Source: Microstegium vimineum | Taxonomy: Eukaryota > Streptophyta > Magnoliopsida > Poales > Poaceae | Length of the DNA stretch: 64,000 bases | Reading direction: 5' to 3' | NCBI GenBank assembly: GCA_022036555.1 | Contig: CM039119.1 | Coordinates: 7,502,001 to 7,566,000 of the forward strand | Shown: one piece after another, positions 1 to 11,436 of the stretch | Numbering within the stretch: position 1 is the first letter of the stretch | Layout: each line of letters opens with the position of its first letter | Translations under genes and position numbers: made by a program | Notes under the pieces: generated by a model | Seen by the model: only the letters and a program-made list of their open reading frames with translations | Told to the model about the DNA's origin: nothing | Databases searched by the model: none

Positions 1-274
1 TTTCTCTACACCTCACAAAGATATGAAGTGGGATAAATCTAAAAAAGTAGCTTCTCTTAGCTCTCTCCCCTATTTCTCTCTCATATTCATGTATAAAAAT
101 GTTGATGAAGCTGTTTTGCTAAATATTTTTTTCAAAATAACTCAGTTTCACCAGGAAAGTTATTCATATAGCTATTTTCTAAAAAAATAACTTCATTCAC
201 TGAGTTGTGCCAATCAGGTCCTATATATGCTCACAAATGCTTCAGTGCGGTGAAAAAGTTTTATTTTATTATTA
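1..274. other. AT-rich intergenic DNA
   Basis: No convincing ORF or RNA gene is seen. The stretch is AT-rich and ends at the edge of an inverted-repeat element. Confidence 0.5.
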
Positions 275-1158
275 GAGTAAAGTACAGCAGCGGTCCCTAA
301 ACTTGCTGTGTCATCCCGGTCTCTAAACTCGCAAATCGATCGTTTGAGTCCTTAAACTTGTTCATCTGTGTATCTCGGTTCCTAAACATACAAATGAATC
401 ATTTAGGTTCTCAAACTTGTCTAGTTGTGTCATCCCGGTCCCTAAACCTGTTTTGATACTCATTTGGGTCCAAATAGTGCATTTTAAACACTTGATATCA
501 AAAAAATAATTCATAACTTTCTCATATAAACTCGAATGAAGACAAACTGTATATAAAAATTATAGCCCTCGATGCGATCTACAACTTTGTAGTTGAATTT
601 TTTTTAAATTAAAATTGTTTAAGGTGTTGAAATGGTCTAATTAAAAGTGTTTTCAAAATTTATAAACTTTTTAAATTAAATTTGGGACAATAAAATGACT
701 TTAAATAAAAAAATTTCAACTACAAAGTTGTTGATCATATTGAGAACTGTAACTTTCATATATACCATTTCAATATCCAAGATTATTTGATAATTTTAAA
801 TTTTAAATTTCAAAATCTATAAACTTACAATAATATTTTGGGACCCTAAATAATTTTAATTTAAAAACTTTTAAACTACGAAGTTGTAGATCATGTCGAG
901 TTCTACAATTTTGATATAAAGTTTATCTTCATTCAAGCTCATATAAAAAAGTTATGATTTATTTTTTAATAATAAGTGTTTCAAATGCACTGTTTGGACT
1001 CAAATTAGATTCAAAATACGTTTAGGGACCAAGATGACACAACTGAACAAGGTTGAGTGCATATGAACAAGTTTGAAGATCTAAACGGTCGATTTACGAG
1101 TTTAGGGACCGAGATGACACAACAGTCTAAGTTTAGGGACCACTGGTGTGCTTTACTC
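275..1158. mobile_element. Fold-back DNA transposon with very long inverted arms
   Basis: The element starts with GAGTAAAGTACA and ends with the near-complement TGTGCTTTACTC. The similarity is not confined to the tips. The reverse complement of the right half follows the left half through repeated GGTCCCTAAACTTG-like blocks, then through ATAACTTT and GAATGAAGA blocks, to roughly 640 from the left and 830 from the right, so nearly the whole element can fold into one hairpin. The flanks share ATTATTA (268-274 and 1159-1165), a possible target duplication in an AT-rich context. No transposase is encoded. Mutator-type origin is possible but not shown. Confidence 0.75.
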
Positions 1159-1319
1159 ATTATTATTACTAGTTTCTTTCAATTTCAAACGACAGAGCTC
1201 ATGCATCCTGTAATAATCAGAATATGTACTGCACTCAGATACTAGGTACATTACCTGTACTATTTTGCCAATATATACTATACATCAGGCGGAAAAAGCA
1301 TGGAACAGATAAAAAAAAG

Positions 1320-2145
1320 TCACCGATATTTCACTGCAACATGGAATTCGTTCCTGGACCTAGCAGAGAGCCTACCGCCTAAACCACCACAGCGGTCAGC
1401 CTTTAGCAGCTCCACCGCGTGGAGTAGTGCAGTGCTGTCCTTGTTACCATCCAGCGTAACCTTCTTCAGGTTCGTCAGCTGTTCGATGCCAACAATGCTC
1501 CAGCTCCTCTCCACCACCAGCGTTGCAGCTGACCTGCTGTAGTCATCAAACCTTAGTTCAAGATTCTCCAGCGTTGACATGGATCCTTGCTCAAACCGAA
1601 TAACCTTAGGTAGAAAACCCCCAAGTATCACGTCCCTGATCACCGGAAATCTGTGGCTGCTGCGTGCAACCAGCTCATCATCATCACGCTCGCCGTCGCC
1701 ATAGCATGTCCATGTCACGTACAAGCTCTTCAGGTTGGGCAGCTTACACAGGACGCCCAAGAGCTGGTCACCAACAAGGGTTGTATCCAAGATGGTGAAA
1801 GTCACAAGATGAGTTAGCGAGCCGATCCAGCGCGGCAGCCCGTCGACGATGTCACCGGTGATCCAGAGGGTCTGGAGGACCCGTGGCGGCACTGGCAGGT
1901 GGTGGAGAAAGTTCAGCACCTGCTTCTGCTTGTCGTTGTTGTTGTTGTTATTGTTGTAGCTTCTCCGGTGCCCTACCCAGAGCCACCGGAGGGAGAACAT
2001 CTTGCTTAGGGACACAGCAAGGTTTCTCAGAACATCCTCATCAACAATGACCTTGCGGTCGTCAAGAGACACGACGAACACTTGTAGCTGCTCTAGTTCA
2101 CCCACTTCTCGGGCAGCATCGGAGTCGTCCTTGCCAAGAGTCACT
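1320..2145 (-). pseudogene. Out-of-frame LRR C-terminus of the NLR
   Basis: This frame is open for about 274 codons, from GTG at 2144 to TGA at 1320-1322. It continues the LRR domain of the upstream NLR: GELEQLQVFVVS, LSKMFSLRWLWVGH, LPNLKSLYVTW, MSTLENLELRFD, and LTNLKKVTLDGN near the end. Its frame differs from exon 2 by one base, and the change falls within the few bases around 2146-2150. With the frame continuous, the receptor would have roughly 1,000 residues, a normal CC-NLR length. The LRR otherwise shows no stop codons, which suggests a recent lesion or a sequence error. Confidence 0.8.
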
Positions 2146-5100
2146 CTAACGCAGCACGCGTAGGGCCTTCATCTTGCTGATTCCCCGGGGTATAGTCCAC
2201 ATGGTGCCCCAAAAATCGTCCCTGTTGGAGAACCGTATGTGCTCGAGTTTCTCTAGCTTTGTGACGGTCTCCGGTAGCTCAGTGAGGAGCGTGTAGTCCA
2301 AATCGAGAGTCTGTAAATGCTCTAGGTTCTCGATCTGCCAAGGCACCTTTGTAATGTTTGTTCCCCTCAAGCTTAGGAACCTCAGTAGGTACAAATTGCA
2401 GGCGCACCTCACATGCTTGTTTGTTACTCCCTCACAATCTTCTAGGTCAAGCACCCTCAAGAGGACAAAGCTGCCTAGCTTTTTCAGGAGCTTGTTGTGC
2501 CGCCCATGGAGGTGGAACATGCTCAGTGATCGAACATGCTGCATGTCCACATAATCATCCTCGCCTCCACGGTCCAAGTCATTTCTCTTTGCATCACCAT
2601 CTATGGCAGCATGGATGGAGAGGCGACGAATCTTACCACATGACATCATCCCCTTGTGCTGCCCTCCATGCAGGCTGAGAAAGTTAGCCTCTAATGACTT
2701 GGACACCATGACCTCATGAAGCATGTCGTGCACTCGGTATGTCTGCTGCTTCCATGCAAGACCCTCCAAATGGCCTGCCTCTTCAACCATGTTCTTGCTC
2801 AAGAGTTTATCCAGGTAGGATTCTGCAACCTCCCACATGGTCAGCCCTCGCTTCTGATGAACCAATCCTTCTGCCATCCATCTGTTCAGTAGCCGGTCCT
2901 TTCTGATCACATAGTCCTCTGGAAAAATGCTGAAGTACATCATGCAACCCTTGAGCTCATACGGGAGGTGGTTGTAGCTGACTGTGATTATATGCTTCAT
3001 CCCCTCAAGGGTAGGGTGGCTCTCCATCTGAGAACCAAGTGATTTGCAGACTCTGTCCCACTTGTCTTTGCTTCCAGGTGATTTGTACCCAACCAAAACA
3101 CTGGCAATGCTGACAATGGCCAATGGCAGTCCACTGCATTTTTTCAAGATGTCACCCATTACGTCTTCAAATTCTATGGGGCAAGAGGCATCCATGGAGC
3201 CAAACACTCTACTGATGAACAACTTCTTGGAATCTTCAGGCTTGAGGGGTTCCATTTTGTGAATGCACTTGGAGTGGCTACTAGCACTATCAGGGCTGCA
3301 TGCATTGGCCACTGTTTCTATCCGAGTGGTCACGATGATTCTACTGCTCTTGTTGTTCTCTGGCAACTTGGATTCGATTGCCTCCCATGCTCGCACAGTC
3401 CAAATATCATCAATCACTATGAGGTACCTGGTTTGCATGCATAGTATATCGCTAATTAATAGTTTAGTGACTTAGTCATACATCCAAAATGTAATTAATC
3501 ATCTCGCATGTGCAAAATGAATGAAAAATGTTACCACTATTACTAAATATACACGTTTTGTAGTTGACAAGTGTTTCAAATACCAGTCCATCAAGTCATG
3601 CTCCTATACATATTACAAGAGTGAGAAGTCTTAGAAATTCATTGATAAATTTAGGCACGCATTATTCAAACTGCTTACCTTTGTCCTCTTTGGTTGTTCA
3701 TGTTCTAACATGATACTCATGTAGATACTTTCTTATCTTTGTTGCCTAGTTATACATGCTTCTAGTTACCAATTACTCCATATATAGAATAATGTACCAA
3801 ACTTATGGTGCCTTGACATGAAACTGTGACTGGTGACTCATGTCATTATTGTACTGCAGTTAGTTTGTTTTTTCTATAGTCAAAGTTTGAGACTGATAAT
3901 TTAGAACCACATATATATAAATTATTATTGATCATGTCATATGAGATCCAAATCATCATAATTTGAGGTAATCTGCATATGTGGCATATTGATTGCAAGA
4001 CAATTTGACAGTGACATGTGAGAGCCACATTATATTCCAGCGGGTGAGAGAGACAAGACCAGCAAGTGGGCTCATATTTTGGTGCCATACCAATACCATT
4101 GTGCAACCAATTTGTCATAGAGGTGGATTAACTCAAGTTTTGATAATTTGGGCCGCCCCACAATTGCTAATTATATTGGTTCCAATTATGCTATTATTAA
4201 ATATTAGTTTTTGTGTGTGTAAATAATAAATGTGTTGCCCACTCAGCTTTTTTTAAAACCTGGCGTCCACCAAAAACTCCAAACTACAAGCCTCGTCCCT
4301 AAATTAGCTTTGACAAAAACTAACTGTGAGAAAGTGACTTGTGTGAAATACATGTTGAAAGTTGAGACCTTTTATATGTACTGATGGGGAAATCTTTGAT
4401 GCCTGATTTTTTCCCGGGTTTTCATAAATCTTTCAATGTCACTAAGAATTTGTAATGACTATAGAAGAAGAAGAAGAAGAAGAAGCTCTATATACTACAG
4501 TACCTCTTGTCCGCGAGAAGCTCTTGGAGTTTCTTGTCTAGCCCATTGTCATCCATGCCGTCAACAGCACCCAGTGCAGCCTCTTCTTTGATGCCCCTGT
4601 CGTCAGCCGTTTTGGGCTTGACGACCTGCCGAAGAAGCTCCATGAGCAACGCCTTGAGGTCCCTGCTCGCCTCGAACGCCTGCGACACGGACACCATGGC
4701 CTGCCACGGGAACTCCGCTTCCAGCCGCCGGCACACCTCCACGGCCAGCGTCGTCTTGCCAAGTCCCCCGAACCCTACTATCGAGAGAACGGCCATGCGC
4801 TCGGCCGCCGCCTCTTCGCCAAGCGCCGGCGGCGCCTTCAGCCGCGCAGCCAGGGCGCTAGCCTGGTCATCGATGCCGACCAGCCGACGGTGGTCGTCGG
4901 CGTTGCTAGCAGCAGCAGTGGACGACGACGACGACGACGGTGCCGACACTGGGGCGGCGGCAGGTAGCAGAGGAGGGGACGACGACCGGCGCAGCGCGTC
5001 CCGGTTGACGCCGAACCGCGCCTGGCGTTCGCTGATGGCGACGGCGCGGGCGCGGAGGGCGGCGATCTCGCAGGCGAGGCGGCGGCGGGACCGGAGCGTC

Positions 5101-5417
5101 GCGAGCATGCGTCCCAGCCAGGCGCGCACGCCGTCGGTGGGCCGGGACTCGATGCGGAGCGTGTAGAGGTCGATGCAGTCCTCCGCGTCGTAGGCGAACT
5201 CGCGCAGCTGCCTCATGCACACCTGCAGGAAGCGGTCGACGACGGCGGCCCCGTCGTCGTCCGCCTCGGTCTGCATCACGAGGAGCGCGTTCATGGCGTC
5301 CAGCTCGTCCCGCAGCTCCGTGACCTGCCCGCCCACGCCGCGGAGGTGCTGGTACTCCTTGCTCAGTAGCCGCCCGGCGTTGCTGAGAATGGCCTGCGCC
5401 GCTGCCGCGCCCTCCAT
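2146..5417 (-). CDS. Rx-type CC-NB-LRR (NLR) immune receptor, exons 1 and 2
   Basis: Predicted intracellular immune receptor. Exon 1 is 4504..5417 and exon 2 is 2146..3427. The donor AG|GTACTG and acceptor ACCAG|GTACC join in phase to rebuild RYLIVIDDIW. Numbered from the ATG at 5417: an Rx-N coiled coil with the EDVID-like AEDCID near residue 80, P-loop GFGGLGKTT at 215-223, kinase-2 LIVIDDIW at 307-314, RNBS-B IIVTTR near 335, GLPLA at 404-408, the RNBS-D motif CMMYFSIFPEDY near 466, and VHDML near 537 in place of MHD. LRRs follow. An upstream in-frame ATG at 5519 would add 34 residues; 5417 is preferred because MEGAAAAQAILS matches the usual Rx-N beginning. A TAG at 2146-2148 ends the frame at about residue 731, inside the LRR. 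The remaining LRR lies in another frame just downstream, so this is a frameshifted gene, a truncated NLR, or a base-call error. Confidence 0.85.
4464..4485. repeat. (GAA)n microsatellite in the NLR intron
   Basis: About seven GAA units lie inside the 1,076 bp intron (3428-4503), some 20 bases from the 5' splice site. In the sense direction of the gene it reads as a TTC/CTT pyrimidine tract. Nothing else in the intron is recognisable. Confidence 0.9.
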
Positions 5418-6320
5418 TACGCCGTTTGGGAAGAAGCAGCCAGCAGAAGAGGTGGTTGTGGTTGGGCGAGATTTTTCAGAAAAGTCAAGACTGGGGGCCG
5501 ATCTTGACACCAAATTCATGTTGCATTATTACTGCTAGACTTTTTTGGCCAGCGGGACCTTGATGTGTTGAAAATGATTTTTACAACTGTGCTATTTTTT
5601 TTAGTTTCTAGAGAGGTTGAGTAATTTTGTGTTTGAATTACAAATATTTTTTTTATCTTGATTCATGATAGCATTTCTTTCTAAAAAAAGGTTTTCCATG
5701 TTTTATTTCTGTGTGTAAAATGTATTTCATATTTGTTAACATCAGAGTATTCGAGGGGTTCCCAGCTATTAATAACGTTAGCTGCTTCGTTCTGTACCTT
5801 TTTTTTTTTAACTGAAAACCCCATTAACCTACTGCTTTCTAAAAGCAGAGTTAATCTTTTTCAGAAAAACGAAAGAAAAATAGCAAAGGCTAACCAAACA
5901 TGTACGTATTGTTTTATGAACAGACATTAATTTTGTCAGCGGGTACAAGGATTCATGAGTATGAATCTATTATTTGTTAATTCATAGTTAACTGAATATG
6001 GACGACGACGCAACGTCCTTACAAAAATCTGAGCGGATTACCAGAATTCTCAGCGAAACAGCGATCAGGAGTACAGCGTTTTGTGGCATAAGCTGCTGCC
6101 ATACTGTTTAAACACAAAGAGTCATGTCTAAACCTTTCTGATAGCTAGCTAACCGTTCAGCTATGGGTGCTTCGCAGACAAGCTCTGATAGCCTCCTTGA
6201 CAATTCACAAAAAGGGAGTCCTCTCCAGCACCCAAGCAAGCTAACCAACAACCGGATAACAAAAGCTCACAGAAAACCTCCTAGACACACCCAAGTACCC
6301 AACCAACTCACCGTGACATA
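5418..6320. other. NLR 5' flank, no gene seen
   Basis: The sequence is AT-rich with homopolymer runs and no convincing coding region. The promoter of the minus-strand NLR must lie here, but no TATA box can be assigned with confidence. Confidence 0.4.
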
Positions 6321-6912
6321 CTAATCCCTGTCATGCTGCCTCCGGTGGTACTTCATGCCAACCATAACATCTCTCCCCTCCTTCAGGAAGAACTGGTCCT
6401 CGAGCGCAAATGCCGGATAGCGCTGTCGGAAAAACTTGACGTCCTCCCAACTTGCGTCACTTGCCGGCAGGCCTTCCCAACGAACCAGAACTTCCCACTA
6501 GCCCCTGGCTAGACGGCTCCTTAGGACCGAGGCCGGAGTAGGCAGCACGTTCCCATGGAGCATTGGTGGAAGTGATGGTGCAGTCGCTGGGGCCAGCCCA
6601 CTGAATGGCTCGAGGGCACCAACATGAAACACGTTGTGGATGCTAGCACCAGTCTGCAACTGGAGGCGGTATGCTGTGTCGCCAATGCGCTCCAGCACTT
6701 GGTAGGGACCGTACAATCGCTGTCAAGCTTGCCTTCAGTGTGGGAAGGCAAGGAGGCCACCGGACGGTGCAGGGGCTTGACCCACACCCAATCGCCCACA
6801 TCGAATACCATCGCTGTATGCTTGATGTCACAGTATGGCTTGGCATGCTCATGGGCTTGTAGTAGGCTTCGCTGAGTGGCTCGAAGGAAGTCGTCATGCT
6901 CCTGAACTTGGC
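6321..6912 (-). pseudogene. Ty3/gypsy integrase C-terminus and chromodomain-like fragment
   Basis: Minus-strand reading gives the pol C-terminus of a chromovirus-like Ty3/gypsy element. In order it has GDWVWVKPLHRP, a YQVLERIGDTAYRLQL block, IHNVFHVGALEPF, then WEVLVRWEGLPASD and WEDVKFFRQRYPAF, ending in a stop at 6321-6323. The first two blocks are in different frames (shift near 6715), and a TAG at 6498-6500 separates the last two, so it is dead. No LTRs or other pol domains are nearby. It abuts the last recognisable exon of RRM copy C and probably truncated that gene. Confidence 0.85.
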
Positions 6913-9440
6913 ATGCTGAAGAATATTTTTTAGAAGCAGAAAGTTGCATACAGGAGTGAGATGGGTGACTATGGATTTGACTCAGATAATCAGAATTGGA
7001 TGACAAGGTTTTTGAAGTTTTTAAGGACATCAACTTACTTTGGGAAGCCTTTGTTTTGCTTTTCTGTCTATTACTAATTCTTTTGTCTTCTTTCTTCCGC
7101 TTGCCATTTCGAACAGGTTTAGCCAGTGAGACTTTTATATTCACCTACATGGATCGCTGGTAATGTTAAAATCATTAACCAAAAATCCAATTTAGTCAAG
7201 TTTAAGAACATAAGAAAAGACCTTTGAGCCAGTCTCAGTCAACCCTTTCTTGCCAAGTGATTCAAGAGTCAAGACACAAGATTGCAGCCTCATGAGTAGT
7301 GTAGTGAACAAATGCAAAGTCACTCCTTTTTGCTGACTGTACATCACGTGATAAAACAATACGTTGGATCACTCCATACTTACTGAAGATTTCTGTCATC
7401 TTAGAATTATCCCAGGAATCTGGCATACCTTCCACAAAAATTGATTTAACCTAAACAAGATTAAAGATTTCATCAGGCTACTTAGACTTCTTCGAGGAGT
7501 AGTTACTAATCCATGAAAGAAAAACCATGTCTTATATATTCAAATCAACCAGATTTCTCAAGGTATTTGGGTACATCAATCAAATAGGACCAAACATGTG
7601 TACAATAAATAAACCTCAGCAAATCAAAATGTCAGAATTTTTATTTACCAAAGACGACTCTGCACATAAAAATAGCAAATGTTGGTTTGCAGCCTAGAAT
7701 CTAAAACAGTTCATAGAAACAGTGAATCCCTCTGATCCCTGGACTGATAAAGCAACGATAGGAATCAAACCAAGTTCAAATAGAACAAGGAGTTATGTAA
7801 AATATAGATATACATTTGGTACGAAGATTATAACAAAAAGGATTTCGTGTGAATTGTGAATAAACTGCATGATCATCAATGAGCTTCATGATTTTCAGGG
7901 ATGAATAATGATTAGTGGCAAAACAGTTTGTGAGAAAGGGAGAGAATGAGACCTGCTGCATTTCTTCATCTGGATCACTCATTGGTTTAGCTCATCCAAC
8001 TGTTATATTTAGACATCTGCCAAAAACACCTTTCCTTGAAAGCAGTATGTATGCCATCAGTGCATCTCTTTTAGTCTCAAGTTCAAGAAATGCATACCCA
8101 CAGTTATAGCCTGGGTTGTTACAATCGACCATGATTGTTACTGTATCAATGTTCTCAACTCCAATTTTGTGTAGCAGCTTCATGATCTGCTTTGAAGAGA
8201 ATTAGGTGATCTCAGCAGACAGACAACAAAGGAGCCAAATATCCAATCAGATTATTCACAAAATACAGAAAATGGCAGCTAGGGGTGCAATTGTACTCAC
8301 ATCTTCTTTCTTCCATTTCTTGTCAATATTTTCAAGAACAATTTTATCATTCCCATCCAGAGCTTCAACTTGACAAAGCTTCCAACAGATCTTGTAATGG
8401 AGTTTCAAATGACAGTATAATAAATTAATAATCAATATGGAGAAAGAGGAGGGGAACAAAATGGAGGTATTGAAACATAAGCCATACATTCGACTTAGCC
8501 AATGCATATAAATAACCATAACCAAAGGTAAAATGAGCAAGGCGATGGATAAAGATGTAATCTGAGAAATCAAATAAAGACAAAAGCTTCTGCTACAAGA
8601 GGTGCAGCAATCAAACCAAGGACAAGTTGGGGTAATTAGCAATGTTGGCACATCAACTTGACTCAATAAAATTAAAAGAATAATTTTTCTAGCACCATTT
8701 GGCACAAATGTGCATGGAAATTTGGGTTCAAGCATGAGAAGCTGACATTGAATTCATCCAGTGAGTCGAAACAACCTTCAATTTGCAGAACTCCACAACA
8801 ACCTTCTTAGCCTGTGAGGGCTCACGGTACCACACAAAGCAGTACCCTTTGCTCTTCGACGTGTTCGCATCCATTACCATCCGAACCTCGGTGATCTCGC
8901 CTGCCCACCCAAACAATGACCTCACGTCTTGCTCTTTCATGCCGCCGTCGAGCCCGCAGACAAATACCTCTGTCATCCTCCTCCTCTGCCTCTCTGACAT
9001 CCCAAATCCTTCCTTTGCTATGCCCGCACTCGCCAATTCCTCTGTCTCACAGGCATCAGAATCAGTATTTGCCACTGGCTTGCCGATTAAGGTTCGACCC
9101 CCCACAGCCCCCTCACCCAACAAAGTTTTTTTAGCAGATCCCAACAATGTTCCATCCACATCAACGACATTGACGCCACTAGGAAGCTTCTGAACTTCAA
9201 TTTCACTCGCACCCTGCTCCTTATCCAGAGAAGCATTTGTATGACTCGAAGGTAATGCTCGGACGGCGGCCGCAGCGGTGGCCTTCCCAGCAGCGAACGT
9301 GCCCTCGGGGACAGGATTTCTGACCATGATGACCTTCCTTATCATGCTGCGCGCTTCCCGTGCGAGCACCGGCGTCGCGGCGGCAGGCGGCGTGGAGGGT
9401 TCCTCGTCCGCGGCCGAGAAGATGCTGGCTTCTAGAAGGT
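6913..9440 (-). pseudogene. Three-RRM RNA-binding protein, decayed copy C
   Basis: Paralogue of copies A and B. Exons read as: exon 1 8776..~9440 (RRM1 with RNP2 VFVCGL and RNP1 KGYCFVWY), exon 2 8301..8390 (DGNDKIVLENIDKKW), exon 3 7953..8186 (RRM2, CGYAFLELET), exon 4 7222..7450 (RRM3, SIFVEGMP and DFAFVHYTT), exon 5 7039..7144, then a run-on into the retroelement fragment. The start codon and most of the proline-rich N-terminus of copy B are absent beyond 9440. A TGG in copies A/B is TGA here (7992-7994), and a small insertion in exon 4 near 7265 introduces another stop. Exon 4 does not carry the frame change present in A and B, so it preserves the older RRM3 start. The family resembles hnRNP- or nucleolin-like RNA-binding proteins; the exact role is unknown. 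Confidence 0.8.
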
Positions 9441-10638
9441 GTCAAAGTCAACTTTAAAAGTTCACAGTAAGCTGAAAACAAATAGGCCTAAAGAGTTGAG
9501 TCCAAGCGAGAGGTGAGCTGCTTTCCTACCGGCTATACCGAGAGTTCTTCAGTTCCATCTGCCGCCTCCTGTTTTGTTGATCGTTTGTGTGGTTGATAAA
9601 TTAGTTGATACTATTTTTAGTTGTTTTGTCGTGAGACGAAAACATTATACCATGACTGATAAGCTAAGCGAACAAGGTGACGTCTGAAATGGATGTATTT
9701 AACAAGATCTTTGACAGAACATCATTGAGTCTAATGTCAAAGCACTCGACACGACTCTTTTCTGGACGATGGCAAGGGTATATCTAGGCAACCGCGAAAG
9801 ACACAAGACCACCTCCTAGGTCTCACTATTGCGCCGGTCTTGGTTATTTCCATTATGTAATATTGAATCTAAGATCTTTGCTAGGAGGATCTAGCTATGA
9901 CTATTTTAAGTCAAGCTCCTTAAAGTTCAATAAAAATACGTGTATGTTTAAAATTTTCTTAATTAAATAAATCTTTTACGTATCTAAGAACAAAAAGTGA
10001 TACAAATTGGATATGTCTTTAGGGCACTCCACACTTTGGGGCTCAAAAGACTCGATTTTTTTGGTAGCTTCTCAAATCAAACATGTGGTTGCCGCTTACT
10101 GCCCTTCCATATCATGTATCTCGCTAAGCTCCGGTGAGACCTTGCCACGCCCGTAGTGGCCTCTTTCTCCCACTTCCTATGTCTCGACCGTCTCCTTCAC
10201 TGCCAAAACCCTGTCACCCTCATCCCACCGTCTCTTAGTCTTATCTTCTTCGAACCCCTTCTAAGCCCGAAGTGAAAACATAGGGGAAGAAGCTGGAGAT
10301 GGAGACGAATGAGAAGGAGATGAATAGAGTGTTGAGAGAGAAATTGAGTGACATTTAACATTTCTCTACAAATTCAACAGATGATCTGCATTCAACCACT
10401 GTGTTACGCTCTGGGAGTGGTTTTGGGAGACCTATCAAACACCCCCAGGTTAGCCTAGCAAAGAACTAATCAATTCATCATGGTGTTAGCACAAATACCT
10501 TAATTGCAAGTTGACGCTAACAACTCATTGACCACATGTTCCCACCACGGGAGAGATCACTAGCTAGGCCGTGATCTTTCGAAAAAGAGAGATCACTAGA
10601 CTGGTTGTAACTTGTAACTGTCCACACTCACACTTATA
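9441..10638. other. Intergenic, no gene seen
   Basis: Mixed-composition DNA. No ORF with family resemblance, tRNA or complete transposon was recognised. Confidence 0.4.
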
Positions 10639-10953
10639 AGAGCAAGTATAATAAAGCCTACTCAGCAGGCTGCAAGACTATCCATGTCATCAAATTCTTA
10701 CGTGGAGGTGATAGAATTGAAGAGAGAGAGAAGAAAACGAGCTGTTAGATAACAGTCGACTGCAGCCGGCTGCAAGCGCAGGCAACGAGAAAAAGGTGAT
10801 TTTGTTTCCCTCTCTTCCAATCACGTCCATACTTTTGCTACTGCTATTTAATGCTTACAGCTTGCCTGTAGCCCGCTCAGTGTACGAGTCTAGCTGGCGA
10901 TGTTATGCAGCTCGCTTGCAGCCGGCAGCGGGCGATGCTATTAACCTTGCTCT
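10639..10953. mobile_element. 315 bp MITE with AGAGCAAG ends
   Basis: It begins AGAGCAAGTATAATA and ends CTATTAACCTTGCTCT, so the termini are imperfect inverted repeats. The interior is moderately GC-rich with repeated GCCGGC and CTGCAGCC motifs and no coding capacity. Flanks CACTTATA and AACTATA may be a degraded target duplication. The superfamily is not assigned. Confidence 0.7.
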
Positions 10954-10955
10954 AA

Positions 10956-11055
10956 CTATAAACGCCTATTCTGCTTCTCAATTCTAGGCCCACACAAAGA
11001 CACGCGTTTCAGAGTCACTCACACCTATAAACGCCTATTCTGCTTCTCAATTCTA
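10956..11055. repeat. 31 bp direct repeat, 69 bp spacing
   Basis: CTATAAACGCC...TTCTCAATTCTA occurs at 10956-10986 and again, identically, at 11025-11055. The bases before the second copy (CACTCACAC) also match those before the adjacent MITE. The arrangement is therefore a short tandem duplication, one copy of which received the MITE. Confidence 0.85.
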
Positions 11056-11436
11056 AAGACGTAACTCCGTAGCTCCCATCATCTTTACGCTTCCGGCTTC
11101 CTCCACTGTTTCAGTAACCTGACTTCTTCCCCTCTTCTTCTTTTTTTTGAATGTACTTCCTCCCTTCTTCAGTAGCCTGAATACCAGTGTGTTACATAGC
11201 AGGAAAAAAAGTACTCCGTATATTATTATATGTTATATACAGGGTCTGCACGTAGTAGTAGAGTATAACACCAGTTCCAGCTGCCATCCTGTAACAACTT
11301 GTTGGTACATAGGTGCTGCGTGGTTATAGAAACATGGGAACACTAACAGCATTATCAATGAACATCAGTTCACCATGGACCTTCGGATGTTAGATGGATT
11401 ATTATCAAAAGCATTCTCGACCTTAGTCGCAACATG
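11056..11436. other. Intergenic up to duplication breakpoint
   Basis: No gene recognised. The duplicated block begins at about 11437. Confidence 0.4.

Noticed and set aside
3846..4226. Short ORFs inside the NLR intron
   Set aside because: AT-rich intron sequence between well-supported splice sites; no family resemblance.
4507..5166. Long plus-strand ORF opposite NLR exon 1
   Set aside because: GC-rich shadow of the Rx-N/NB-ARC coding strand; its residues show composition only.
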